Of a stretch of DNA of 64,000 nt, positions 25,068 through 32,749 are shown one piece after another (positions within the stretch are counted from its first letter, which is position 1; the number at the start of each line of letters is the position of its first letter). The DNA lies in NCBI RefSeq assembly GCF_039522585.1, contig NZ_BAAADR010000003.1. One strand, written 5' to 3'. The notes under the pieces were generated by a model. The model was not told where the DNA came from. It saw only the letters and a list, made by a program, of their open reading frames with translations, and searched no databases. Position numbers and translations under genes: made by a program. This DNA comes from Bisbaumannia salifodinae. GTDB taxonomy: Bacteria; Pseudomonadota; Gammaproteobacteria; Pseudomonadales; Halomonadaceae.

Positions 25068-26558
25068 TCAGCGCTGGATTTGCTGATATTCACCGGCATC
25101 GGCAGTCACACTGCTCACCACCAGGATGGCAATGAACGAAGCGATAAAGCCAGGAATGATCTCGTAGACACCGGGACCCCCCATGAACTCTCCGTTCCAG
25201 CCCAGTGAAATCCAGATCATCACGGTGACGGCACCCACCACCATGCCCGCGATGGCGCCGGCGCCGTTGGTGCGCGACCACATCAGCGACAGGATGATGA
25301 GCGGGCCGAAGGCCGCACCAAAGCCTGCCCAGGCGTTACTGACCAGTCCCAGGACCTGAGAGTCCGGATCTGACGCGATGACGGCCGCAACCAAACCCAC
25401 CAGTACGACACTGATCCGGCCGACGCCGACGGTTTCCTTGTCCGTCGCCTCTTTACGCAGGAACAGGCGGTAGAAGTCCTCGGTCAGCGACGAAGACGAC
25501 ACCAGGAGCTGGCTGGAAATGGTGCTCATGATCGCCGCGAGCAGGGCAGCGTAGAGGAAACCGGTGATCAGCGGATGGAACAGCAGATCCGCCAGGATGA
25601 TAAAGATCGTTTCCGGATCCTGGACATCCATGCCATTGCGGATCGCATAGGCCCGGCCGAACACGCCCAGAGAGATCGCCCCGACCAGCGAGATGAGCAT
25701 CCAGCTCATGCCGATGTTACGGGCAACGGGAACATCCTTCAGGGTGCGGATGGCCATGAAACGCACGATGATGTGCGGTTGCCCGAAATACCCCAGTCCC
25801 CAGGTCACCGCAGACAGCCAGCCAATAAATGTCAGTCCCTCCGTCCACGACAGTAGCGTGGGGTCGACTTCATTCAGGGTCTGTGACGCCTGGGAGAAAC
25901 CGCCGCCACCTTCGCCAAAGAGCACCACCGCCGGCATGATCACCAGTGCCAGCATCATGATGCAGCCTTGCACGAAGTCCGTCATGCTCACGGCCAGGAA
26001 GCCGCCGATGACGGTATAGACAAGCACCACGCCCAGTGTGATGAGGACCCCCGCGGCGTAGTCGCTCAGGCCACCAATGTTGATCACTCCGGAAAAGGCG
26101 CTCTCGAACAGCTTGCCGCCTGCCACCAGGCCTGACGCCGTGTAAACCGCGAAGAAGACGACGATGACGATAGCGGACACCGTTCTCAGCGACATTGCCC
26201 GAGTCGGAAACCGGTTTGCCAGGAATTCCGGAATGGTTATCGCGTTACCATAGTGCACCGTCTGTTCGCGAAGGCGTGGTGCGACCAGGGTCCAGTTGAA
26301 GAACGCACCCACGAGCAGGCCGATACCGATCCAGGCCGAACCCAGGCCGGATACGAACATTGCCCCGGGCAAGCCCAGTAGCAACCAGCCGCTCATGTCC
26401 GAAGCCCCGGCCGACAGGGCCGCCACTTGCGGACTGAGAGCCCGGCCACCCAGCATGTAATCTTCCGACGTGGATGTGGATTTGCGCATCGCATACAAGC
26501 CGATGGCGATCATGAGCGCAAAGTAGGCAAAAAGACTGATCCAAACACCAATAGCCAT
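25068..26558 (-). CDS. putP: Sodium/proline symporter PutP
   Basis: This 496-residue member of the solute:sodium symporter family has about 13 membrane helices and the PutP segments MLGGRALSPQVAALSAGASDMSGW (residues about 35-58) and ISSQLLVSSSSLTEDFY. It imports proline with sodium for use as nutrient or osmolyte. GGAGAAG precedes the ATG. It is downstream of putA, separated only by a 39-codon ORF, so uptake and catabolism are likely coexpressed. Base composition is slightly less GC-rich than its neighbours. Confidence 0.94.
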   Translation of the reverse strand: MAIGVWISLFAYFALMIAIGLYAMRKSTSTSEDYMLGGRALSPQVAALSAGASDMSGWLLLGLPGAMFVSGLGSAWIGIGLLVGAFFNWTLVAPRLREQTVHYGNAITIPEFLANRFPTRAMSLRTVSAIVIVVFFAVYTASGLVAGGKLFESAFSGVINIGGLSDYAAGVLITLGVVLVYTVIGGFLAVSMTDFVQGCIMMLALVIMPAVVLFGEGGGGFSQASQTLNEVDPTLLSWTEGLTFIGWLSAVTWGLGYFGQPHIIVRFMAIRTLKDVPVARNIGMSWMLISLVGAISLGVFGRAYAIRNGMDVQDPETIFIILADLLFHPLITGFLYAALLAAIMSTISSQLLVSSSSLTEDFYRLFLRKEATDKETVGVGRISVVLVGLVAAVIASDPDSQVLGLVSNAWAGFGAAFGPLIILSLMWSRTNGAGAIAGMVVGAVTVMIWISLGWNGEFMGGPGVYEIIPGFIASFIAILVVSSVTADAGEYQQIQR

Positions 26559-26576
26559 AAAAACTTCTCCAGTTTA

Positions 26577-26696
26577 TTAGGCCGGATGCAGATCCGACAG
26601 GTTGTTGGTACGCATGCAGGCCAGAACGCTGATGGTGAACATCACGATCCGGTCGCGCGCGAAGGTGAAGCCGATAGTGGCATTGTTCTCGACCAT
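26577..26696 (-). CDS. Possible 39-codon ORF between putA and putP
   Basis: This short frame reads MVENNATIGFTFARDRIVMF then TISVLACMRTNNLSDLHPA. An AAGGA ribosome site lies eight bases before its ATG, and it ends 18 bases before the putP start. The middle is hydrophobic (IVMFTISVLA) but short for a membrane helix. I know no family that matches. It could be a small protein, a leader peptide coupling putP translation, or chance; the exact end may be off by one base because of limits in hand counting. Confidence 0.4.
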   Translation of the reverse strand: MVENNATIGFTFARDRIVMFTISVLACMRTNNLSDLHPA

Positions 26697-26740
26697 GAGA
26701 CAGTTCCTTCAGTCTTGTTGTTGTTGATGGCGAGCGACAT

Positions 26741-29700
26741 TCACTCGTCCCCCAGGGCCAGCAGGGAGGCATTGCCGCCGAGGGCGGCGGTATTGATGGT
26801 CAGCGTCTTCTCGGTGGCGAAGCGCAGCAGGTAGTGCGGGCCGCCGGCTTTGGGGCCGGTGCCGGAGAGTCCCTGGCCGCCGAAGGGTTGGACCCCGACC
26901 ACGGCGCCGATGATATTACGGTTCACGTAGACGTTGCCGACACGAATTTTCTGCGCGATCGCCTCGGCGAAGGATTCGTTGCGGCTGTGCACGCCGAAGG
27001 TCAGCCCATAGCCGCGGCCGTTGATCGACTCGATCACCCGGTCCAGCTCGCTGGCCTTGTAGCGCACGATATGCAGGATGGGCCCGAACTGTTCGCGCTC
27101 CAGGGCCTCGATGCCGTCGATCTGGAAGGCCGCCGGAGCCACGAAGGTACCGTGGGCGGTATGGGCGGGATCGAGGCGGGTCTCGGCCAGCAGCCGGCCC
27201 TCGCCCTTGAGCGTCTCGATATGCGCCATCAGCCCCCGACGGGCGTCCTCGTCGATCACCGGGCCCACGTCGGTGCCCAGGTCGCGGGGGTCGCCCACGC
27301 GCAGCTCGGCCATGGCGCCCTCGAGGATCTCGATGACCCGGTCGGCCACGTCGTCCTGGAGGTAGAGCACGCGCAGCGCCGAGCAGCGCTGTCCGGCGCT
27401 CTGGAAGGCGGACTGGATGACGTCGGCCACCACCTGCTCGGGCAGCGCGGTGGAGTCGACGATCATGGCGTTCATGCCGCCGGTCTCGGCGATCAGGGTC
27501 GGCAGCGGGGCGCCTTCCCGGGCCGCCAGGGCGCGGTTGATGATCTGGGCGGTGTCGGTGCCGCCGGTGAAGACCACCCCGGTGATGCGCGGGTCGCCGC
27601 TGAGCACGCTGCCCACGGTGGGACCGTCGCCGGGCAAGAGCTGCACCACGTCGCGGGGCATGCCGGCCTCATGCAGCAGCTCGATGACCCGGTGGGCGAC
27701 GATCGAGGTCTGCTCGGCGGGCTTGGCCAGCACGGTGTTGCCGGCCACGGCGGCGGCCACCACCTGGCCGCAGAAGATCGCCACCGGGAAGTTCCAGGGG
27801 CTGATGGCGGCGAAGACGCCCTTGCCACCCAGCATCAGCTCGTTGGACTCGCCGGTGGGCCCGGGCAGGGCGGTGGGCTCGGCGAACAGCTCCTCGGCGC
27901 GCATGGCGTAGTAGCGGCAGAAATCCACCGCCTCCTTGATCTCGTCGACGCCGTCGGTGAGCAGCTTGCCACCCTCCCGGGAGCACAGCGTCATCAACTC
28001 CGCCATATGTTCTTCCATCAGGTCGCCCAGGCGGCGAATGATGGCGGCCCGCTCCGCTACCGGGGTGGCCTCCCAGCGGGGGAAGGCGGCCCAGGCGGCA
28101 TCCACGGCCTGGGCGGCCTGCTCCTGGGTGGTCCACTGCACGCTGCCCACCCGCTGATTGCGGTCGAAAGGACAGGTCACTTCATGGGTCTGGGCGGCGT
28201 CGTCGGCCACCGCCACGGCCAGCAGCGGCTTGGCGCGATAGGTCTTGTCCATGAAGCCCGCCATCTTGTCCATGAGCGGCTGGTAGTGGCTGCGAATATT
28301 CAAGTTGACTCCCCGCGAGTTCTTGCGTTGTGGTCCATAGATATCCCGCGGCAGCGGGATGCGATGATTGGCGTAGCGCTCCTGCTGGTTCAGGGTCTCC
28401 ACCGGGTGCACGCAGAGCGACTCCACCGGCACCTTGGGGTCCACCAGCTGATGAACGAATGACGAGTTGGCGCCGTTTTCCAGCAGGCGGCGCACCAGGT
28501 AGGGGAGCAGGTCCTTGTGGGCCCCCACCGGGGCATAGATGCGGCAGTAGGTGCCCTGGGGGGCGCGCCTCAGGGCGGCGTCATAGAGGGCCTCGCCCAT
28601 GCCGTGCAGGCGTTGGAACTCCAGCCGGCGGTCGGCGGCGTTGGCCAGTTCGAGGATGGCGCTGATGGTATGGGCGTTATGGGTCGCGAACTGCGGGAAG
28701 ATGCGTCCCCGGGTGTTGTCCGACAGCAGGTAGTTGGCGCATACCAGATAGGCCACGTCGGTGCTGGCCTTGCGGGTGAAGACCGGGTAGCCATCGACGC
28801 CGAGCTGCTGGGACTCCTTGATCTCGCTGTCCCAATAGGCCCCCTTGACCAGGCGCACCGGGATCTCGTCGCCCTGCAGGCCGGCCAGGCGGGTCAGGTA
28901 CTGCAGGGCGGGCAGGGCGCGCTTGGAGTAGGCCTGCACCACCAGGCCGAAGTGCCCCCAGCCCTTGGCGGCGTCGCTCTCGTAGACGGCACGGAACACC
29001 TCCAGCGACAGCTCCAGGCGATCCACCTCCTCGGCGTCGATGGTGATGGCCACGTCACGCGCCCGGGCCAGGGAGACCAGCTCGCGGACCGTGGCGGTGA
29101 GCTCCTCGAGGACCTGGCCGCGGCGGCCGAACTCGTAGCGGGGGTGCAGCGCCGAGAGCTTGATGGAGACCGAGGGCGCCGGGGTCTTGTCGCTCAGTGC
29201 CTGGCTGGTCTTGCCGACCCGCTCGATGGCCAGGGCGTAGTCGTCGAAGTAGCGCTGGGCATCCTTGCGGGTGCGGGCGGCCTCGCCGAGCATGTCGTAG
29301 GAATAGGTATACCCCTTGTCGAACAGCGGCCTGGAACGCTTCAGCGCCTCGTCGATATCGCGACCGAGGACGAACTGCTTGCCCATTACCTTCATCGCCT
29401 CGCGCATGGCGCGGCGGATCACCGGCTCGCCCATGCGGTTGACCAGCTTGTTGATGAAGCCGCTGGGCTTGCCGTCCCTGGGCTTGTCCATGGTGACGAC
29501 CCGGCCGGTCATCAGCAGGCCCCAGGTGGAGGCGTTGACCAGCCAGGAATCGCTCTGCCCCACATAGGACTGCCAGTCCGCCGGGCCCAGCTTGTCCTCG
29601 ATCAGTGCATCGGCGGTCTCCTTGTCGGGGATGCGCAGCATGGCCTCGGCCAGGCACATCAGCATCAGCCCCTCGTGGGTATCCAGGCTGTACTGCTGCA

Positions 29701-29932
29701 GCAGCTCATCGATGGTATCCACGGCGGTATCCATCTCGCGCACTTCCCGCACCAGCTCGGCGGTCTTTCCGGCGATGCGCTGGAAGTCGGCCTCATTGGC
29801 GGAGAGGAAGTTCACCAGCTCACCCACGAAGGTATCCTCGTCGACGATGTAGTGATCGCTGATACGCTGGAAGAGGGTATCGAGGTCCTGTTGCCAGGTG
29901 GATGCGTCGAGCAGGGTCTTGGCTGTGAGCAT
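26741..29932 (-). CDS. putA: Bifunctional proline dehydrogenase / P5C dehydrogenase PutA
   Basis: This 1063-residue enzyme oxidises proline to glutamate in two steps. The N-terminal half is the FAD proline dehydrogenase barrel (VSIKLSALHPRYEFG, LVKGAYWDSEIK, FATHNAHT); the C-terminal half is the NAD-linked aldehyde dehydrogenase (ISPWNFPVAIF, ETGGMNAMIVDS, QSAGQRCSALRV with catalytic Cys). It lacks the N-terminal ribbon-helix-helix repressor domain of trifunctional PutA, so another regulator is needed. The ATG at 29932 follows GGGAGAGTGAC; the longer reading upstream is not conserved. Confidence 0.95.
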   Translation of the reverse strand: MLTAKTLLDASTWQQDLDTLFQRISDHYIVDEDTFVGELVNFLSANEADFQRIAGKTAELVREVREMDTAVDTIDELLQQYSLDTHEGLMLMCLAEAMLRIPDKETADALIEDKLGPADWQSYVGQSDSWLVNASTWGLLMTGRVVTMDKPRDGKPSGFINKLVNRMGEPVIRRAMREAMKVMGKQFVLGRDIDEALKRSRPLFDKGYTYSYDMLGEAARTRKDAQRYFDDYALAIERVGKTSQALSDKTPAPSVSIKLSALHPRYEFGRRGQVLEELTATVRELVSLARARDVAITIDAEEVDRLELSLEVFRAVYESDAAKGWGHFGLVVQAYSKRALPALQYLTRLAGLQGDEIPVRLVKGAYWDSEIKESQQLGVDGYPVFTRKASTDVAYLVCANYLLSDNTRGRIFPQFATHNAHTISAILELANAADRRLEFQRLHGMGEALYDAALRRAPQGTYCRIYAPVGAHKDLLPYLVRRLLENGANSSFVHQLVDPKVPVESLCVHPVETLNQQERYANHRIPLPRDIYGPQRKNSRGVNLNIRSHYQPLMDKMAGFMDKTYRAKPLLAVAVADDAAQTHEVTCPFDRNQRVGSVQWTTQEQAAQAVDAAWAAFPRWEATPVAERAAIIRRLGDLMEEHMAELMTLCSREGGKLLTDGVDEIKEAVDFCRYYAMRAEELFAEPTALPGPTGESNELMLGGKGVFAAISPWNFPVAIFCGQVVAAAVAGNTVLAKPAEQTSIVAHRVIELLHEAGMPRDVVQLLPGDGPTVGSVLSGDPRITGVVFTGGTDTAQIINRALAAREGAPLPTLIAETGGMNAMIVDSTALPEQVVADVIQSAFQSAGQRCSALRVLYLQDDVADRVIEILEGAMAELRVGDPRDLGTDVGPVIDEDARRGLMAHIETLKGEGRLLAETRLDPAHTAHGTFVAPAAFQIDGIEALEREQFGPILHIVRYKASELDRVIESINGRGYGLTFGVHSRNESFAEAIAQKIRVGNVYVNRNIIGAVVGVQPFGGQGLSGTGPKAGGPHYLLRFATEKTLTINTAALGGNASLLALGDE

Positions 29933-30055
29933 GTCACTCTCCCGGAAGCCTTTTTTGGATGGCTTGAATGTAGGGTGGGAGAGTCGCGAGCGTCTTGCCA
30001 ATTTCTCGGCAGGAATTGTCAAAAAGCCGGGGTCTGTGACAAAAAGCCGCGAAAA

Positions 30056-30853
30056 TTACGACTTTGGTCGAGTGTCGGCGAGCCGCTGGGAAGGCATCCG
30101 CCGTAGCTGGCCGGGGGGGTGGCCATAGCGGCGTCGAAAGGCGTGGGAGAGGGCGCTCTGGTTGGCGAAGCCGGTGAGGGCGGCGACCTCCGACAGCGGC
30201 AAACGACTCGAGACCAGCAGGCGATGGGCCGCCTCCAGGCGCTTGCGCAGCAGATACTGGTAGGGGGGCAGGCCGGTCTGGCGGCGGAAGCGCTCGCTGA
30301 AGTGCGCCTCGCTGAGGCAGGCCTCCTGGGCCAGGTCGGCTACCGTCAGGTGGCTGGCCAGATGGCGGTCGATAAAGCGATCCAGGGTGCGCAGATCCAG
30401 GGGGCGACCGGGCTGGGGACGCTCTTCGGGAAGCAGGCGGGCGTGCAGGCAGCCCAGCAGGGTGGCGGTGAGCAGATCATCCTGAAGCCGCGGCACCGGG
30501 GCGCGAGCTTGCTCCAGTTCCAGGGTCACGAAGGCCAGGTAGCGGCGCAGGGGCTCGTCCAGGGCGAAGAAGCGCGGCGCGTCGAAGAGTCGGGCCAGTG
30601 CATGATAGTGGCCGGTCAGGGGGGCCGCGTCTCCGGGCAGGTCGAGGATCAGCTGGCGGTTGTCGCCGATGCCTTCGTAGTAGTGCACATGGCTGGCGGG
30701 GACGATGCAGCCTGAGAGGGGGGCGATGGAGCCGCCCAGCCCCTCGATCTCGAATTCCGCGTGGCCGGTCAGCCCGATCACGATCTGGTGGAAGTCGTGG
30801 TCATGGTGGCGGGTGGTATTGTCGAGGGGGATCAGGCGGATGGCACTGGGCAT
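30056..30853 (-). CDS. AraC-family regulator, likely of proline use (PruR-like)
   Basis: This 265-residue protein has an N-terminal cupin-like sensor (HHDHDFHQIVIGLTG, residues 16-30) and a C-terminal AraC domain with two helix-turn-helix units (LTVADLAQEACLSEAHFSER and PLSEVAALTGFANQSALSHA). It lies 123 bases upstream of putA on the same strand. PutA here has no DNA-binding domain, and in Pseudomonas the AraC protein PruR activates putAP, so activation of this put operon is the best inference. Confidence 0.82.
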   Translation of the reverse strand: MPSAIRLIPLDNTTRHHDHDFHQIVIGLTGHAEFEIEGLGGSIAPLSGCIVPASHVHYYEGIGDNRQLILDLPGDAAPLTGHYHALARLFDAPRFFALDEPLRRYLAFVTLELEQARAPVPRLQDDLLTATLLGCLHARLLPEERPQPGRPLDLRTLDRFIDRHLASHLTVADLAQEACLSEAHFSERFRRQTGLPPYQYLLRKRLEAAHRLLVSSRLPLSEVAALTGFANQSALSHAFRRRYGHPPGQLRRMPSQRLADTRPKS

Positions 30854-30921
30854 GGCGCGACCTCGAGCTTCGGTAAACGGCGCAGGCGAGCCATTATATC
30901 AGTCTTTGGCCTTACGGGACG

Positions 30922-31284
30922 TTACCGGGACTGCCGCCGTGCCTGATGGCGAGCCAGGTGCTCGCGGAGTGCCGCCAGTTCGGCGCAGCCTTCCCGGGTG
31001 AAGAGCTTGCCACCCTGGGCGGCCTGCCAGGGGCGGCCATGCTCGTCCATCAGGCGCTGGGCGCGGCGGCGGATGCCCTCCAGGGCGTCATCATGGCGGA
31101 TCGGGTAGTTGACGATGGTCTGCCACTCGGTCTCCTGTACCGTGCCCTCCAGGGCGCGGTCGAACAGCGCCAGCAGGTCTTCGGCCTCGGTGCGGTAGCG
31201 GGGCGTGCGCGAGAGCAGCAGGATGGCCACCATGCCACCGATAATCAGCAGGCAGACGGCAAAGATCAGCAGGAATAGCGCCAT
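30922..31284 (-). CDS. Membrane-anchored hypothetical protein, 120 aa
   Basis: I do not recognise a family. One N-terminal membrane helix (MALFLLIFAVCLLIIGGMVA, residues 1-22) is followed by a soluble, charged helical domain of about 95 residues rich in Arg, Glu and Gln. The ATG at 31284 is preferred; a TTG two codons earlier is possible. There is no strong ribosome site. The neighbours are araC and a tRNA gene, giving no functional clue. Confidence 0.65.
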   Translation of the reverse strand: MALFLLIFAVCLLIIGGMVAILLLSRTPRYRTEAEDLLALFDRALEGTVQETEWQTIVNYPIRHDDALEGIRRRAQRLMDEHGRPWQAAQGGKLFTREGCAELAALREHLARHQARRQSR

Positions 31285-31373
31285 GGGCAACCGCTCGTGG
31301 GACGCGTGCCGCTTGGGCGAGAACTTGCGCGAGCCGGGGGGGAGCGAAGAAGCAGCGACACGAGGGGAAATAG

Positions 31374-31447
31374 TGGAGCGGGTGAAGGGAATCGAACCCT
31401 CGTCTTAAGCTTGGGAAGCTTCTGCTCTACCATTGAGCTACACCCGC
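31374..31447 (-). tRNA. tRNA-Gly (anticodon CCC)
   Basis: Read on the minus strand, acceptor GCGGGTG pairs with CACCCGC, the D arm is GCTC/GAGC, the anticodon loop is TTCCCAA (CCC, reads GGG) and the T arm is GAGGG-TTCGATT-CCCTT. CCA is encoded. The sequence closely follows E. coli glyU. The outermost anticodon-stem pair is G27-A43, a mismatch, while the other four pairs are sound. Confidence 0.95.
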
Positions 31448-31561
31448 GAAGCGGAATGATAGTAAAAGCAAATGCTTAGGCTTGCAAGCCGCGATGGGGC
31501 TTTCTGCGGCCTTTCCCGCTAACTGATTGATCTTTCATGGTTCTCCACGGCGAGAAGCACG

Positions 31562-31585
31562 AACGCCGCCGAGGCCGGCGGCGTT
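31562..31585 (-). terminator. Hairpin after the zinc-ribbon-like gene
   Basis: AACGCCGCC and GGCGGCGTT form a 9-bp stem about 20 bases beyond the stop of the 31606-31869 gene on the minus strand. Confidence 0.6.
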
Positions 31586-31605
31586 CTCCAGGTTCGTGAT
31601 TCGCC

Positions 31606-31869
31606 TCAGGCGATAAAGTGGGCCAAGGGCCCTTCCTGGGGCGTCAGCAGGGGAAAGCGCTGGGAGAGGCTGATCTGGCCCTGGCGAGCGATGGCGACCT
31701 GAATGCCGCGACCGCAGCAGCGACATTGCACATAGGTGTCGAGGCGCAGGCGCCGGGCGCTGAAGTCGCCACCGATGCGCGACAGGCTAGGCGCCGTTTC
31801 CCGGGCCCCGCAGGCGCAGTCGATGGCCCAGTGCTGAGTGTCGGTCTGGTAGACATGAATCGCTGGCAT
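31606..31869 (-). CDS. Small cysteine-pair (zinc-ribbon-like) protein, 87 aa
   Basis: I do not recognise a named family. Cysteine pairs CACG (residues 18-21) and CRCCG (about 49-53) are spaced like a zinc ribbon, separated by a basic segment (SARRLRLDTYVQ). It starts MPAIHVYQTDTQHWAIDCAC, and the minus-strand sequence before the ATG (GGAGGCTCAGC) is a good ribosome site. No membrane segment is present. A role in metal or nucleic-acid binding is possible but not shown. Confidence 0.7.
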   Translation of the reverse strand: MPAIHVYQTDTQHWAIDCACGARETAPSLSRIGGDFSARRLRLDTYVQCRCCGRGIQVAIARQGQISLSQRFPLLTPQEGPLAHFIA

Positions 31870-32162
31870 GCTGAGCCTCCTGTGAAGCGTGGTACTTCCT
31901 GTGCCCTAGTACCAGAGTGGCAGGTGAGGCTCGGTAATGCTGTCAGCCATTGCCGACAGGGGTTGTCGTATCTGGAGGAAAGAGCTCGCTGGAACAAGGG
32001 GTTGCCACGCATCAGGCAAGAGTGTTGAAAGTGCGGACAGAAAGTTTGCTTGGGCGTGGAGAATTTTCGCTGCCCCGTGGTCACACTGAAGGCGAGCACG
32101 ATGAATTCAGTCGATGGCAGTCGCACTGGGTTTCCATTGGAGCTTGCGTTTCGATCCCTTTT

Positions 32163-32196
32163 GCCGCCCGTGCTTAGGCCCGGGCGGCTTTTCTTT
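32163..32196 (+). terminator. Orphan plus-strand terminator
   Basis: GCCGCCCG and CGGGCGGC form a stem followed by TTTTCTTT. No plus-strand gene lies upstream, so it may end a noncoding RNA. Confidence 0.7.
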
Positions 32197-32223
32197 GCCT
32201 GGCGATCGTCGGTCATACAGCAA

Positions 32224-32247
32224 CCGCCCCGGACGAAGCCGGGGCGG
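32224..32247 (-). terminator. Hairpin after the CBS-domain gene
   Basis: CCGCCCCGG and CCGGGGCGG pair around a 5-6 base loop, 25 bases beyond the end of the minus-strand CBS gene. It has no clear T run. Confidence 0.6.
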
Positions 32248-32271
32248 GGAAAGGGAAGGGCGGTCCGGGGG

Positions 32272-32679
32272 CTAGCGTTTGCGCATCCGCAGGATGGCAT
32301 TGATCACATCGCGTCGGGTGACGATGCCCACCAGGCGTTCCTGCTCCACCACCGGGTAGACCTTAGGCTTGGTGCCCAGCATCTCCTGGGCCAGGTCGGT
32401 GATGCTCTTGTTGGGCGTCACCGAGAGCACCTCGTGGCGCATCAGTTCCTTGATCAGGGGCGGTTCGTCATTGAGGTAGGTGCTCTCCAGCAGCTTGCCG
32501 AGCACGTCCTGTTCGGAAATAAAGCCAATCAGGTTATCGCGGTCGTCGACGACCGGCGCCCCAGGCAGGCGGTGGAGTGCCAGCCCCTCGACAAGGTTGG
32601 ACACCGAGGCGTTACCGCGGACCCGATAGCAGTCGCGGGACATGATCTCACGGACGGTGGTAGGCGCCTTGTTGGGCAT
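32272..32679 (-). CDS. CBS-domain pair protein
   Basis: This 135-residue protein is two CBS domains: VREIMSRDCYRVRG...GAPVVDDRDNLIGFISEQDV and LMRHEVLSVTPNKSITDLAQ...YPVVEQERLVGIVTRRDV. Such stand-alone pairs bind adenine nucleotides and regulate partner proteins. The start at 32679 follows AAGGAGA; the longer frame from 32814 overlaps the flavoprotein gene and is not real. No partner can be deduced from the neighbours. Confidence 0.87.
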   Translation of the reverse strand: MPNKAPTTVREIMSRDCYRVRGNASVSNLVEGLALHRLPGAPVVDDRDNLIGFISEQDVLGKLLESTYLNDEPPLIKELMRHEVLSVTPNKSITDLAQEMLGTKPKVYPVVEQERLVGIVTRRDVINAILRMRKR

Positions 32680-32704
32680 GGCGAGTCTCCTTTGCTGCGG
32701 TCGT

Positions 32705-32728
32705 GCCGGCCCGCTCTCGCGGGCCGGC
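32705..32728 (-). terminator. Hairpin between the flavoprotein and CBS genes
   Basis: GCCGGCCCGC and GCGGGCCGGC form a 10-bp stem in the short gap. No T run follows, so partial readthrough is likely. Confidence 0.55.
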
Positions 32729-32749
32729 CAGAGCGAGCGATGCCGTCGG

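Larger units (their letters stand above)
31870..32271. other. Intergenic region with two hairpins and no convincing gene
   Basis: About 400 bases with lower GC around 31990-32150. Open frames here have no ribosome site or homology. It contains an orphan plus-strand terminator at 32163-32196 and a second palindrome at 32224-32247. A small RNA ending at the first hairpin is possible. Confidence 0.5.

Noticed and set aside
28517..30106. 529-codon plus-strand frame opposite putA
   Set aside because: It is a shadow of putA, with no recognisable motif.
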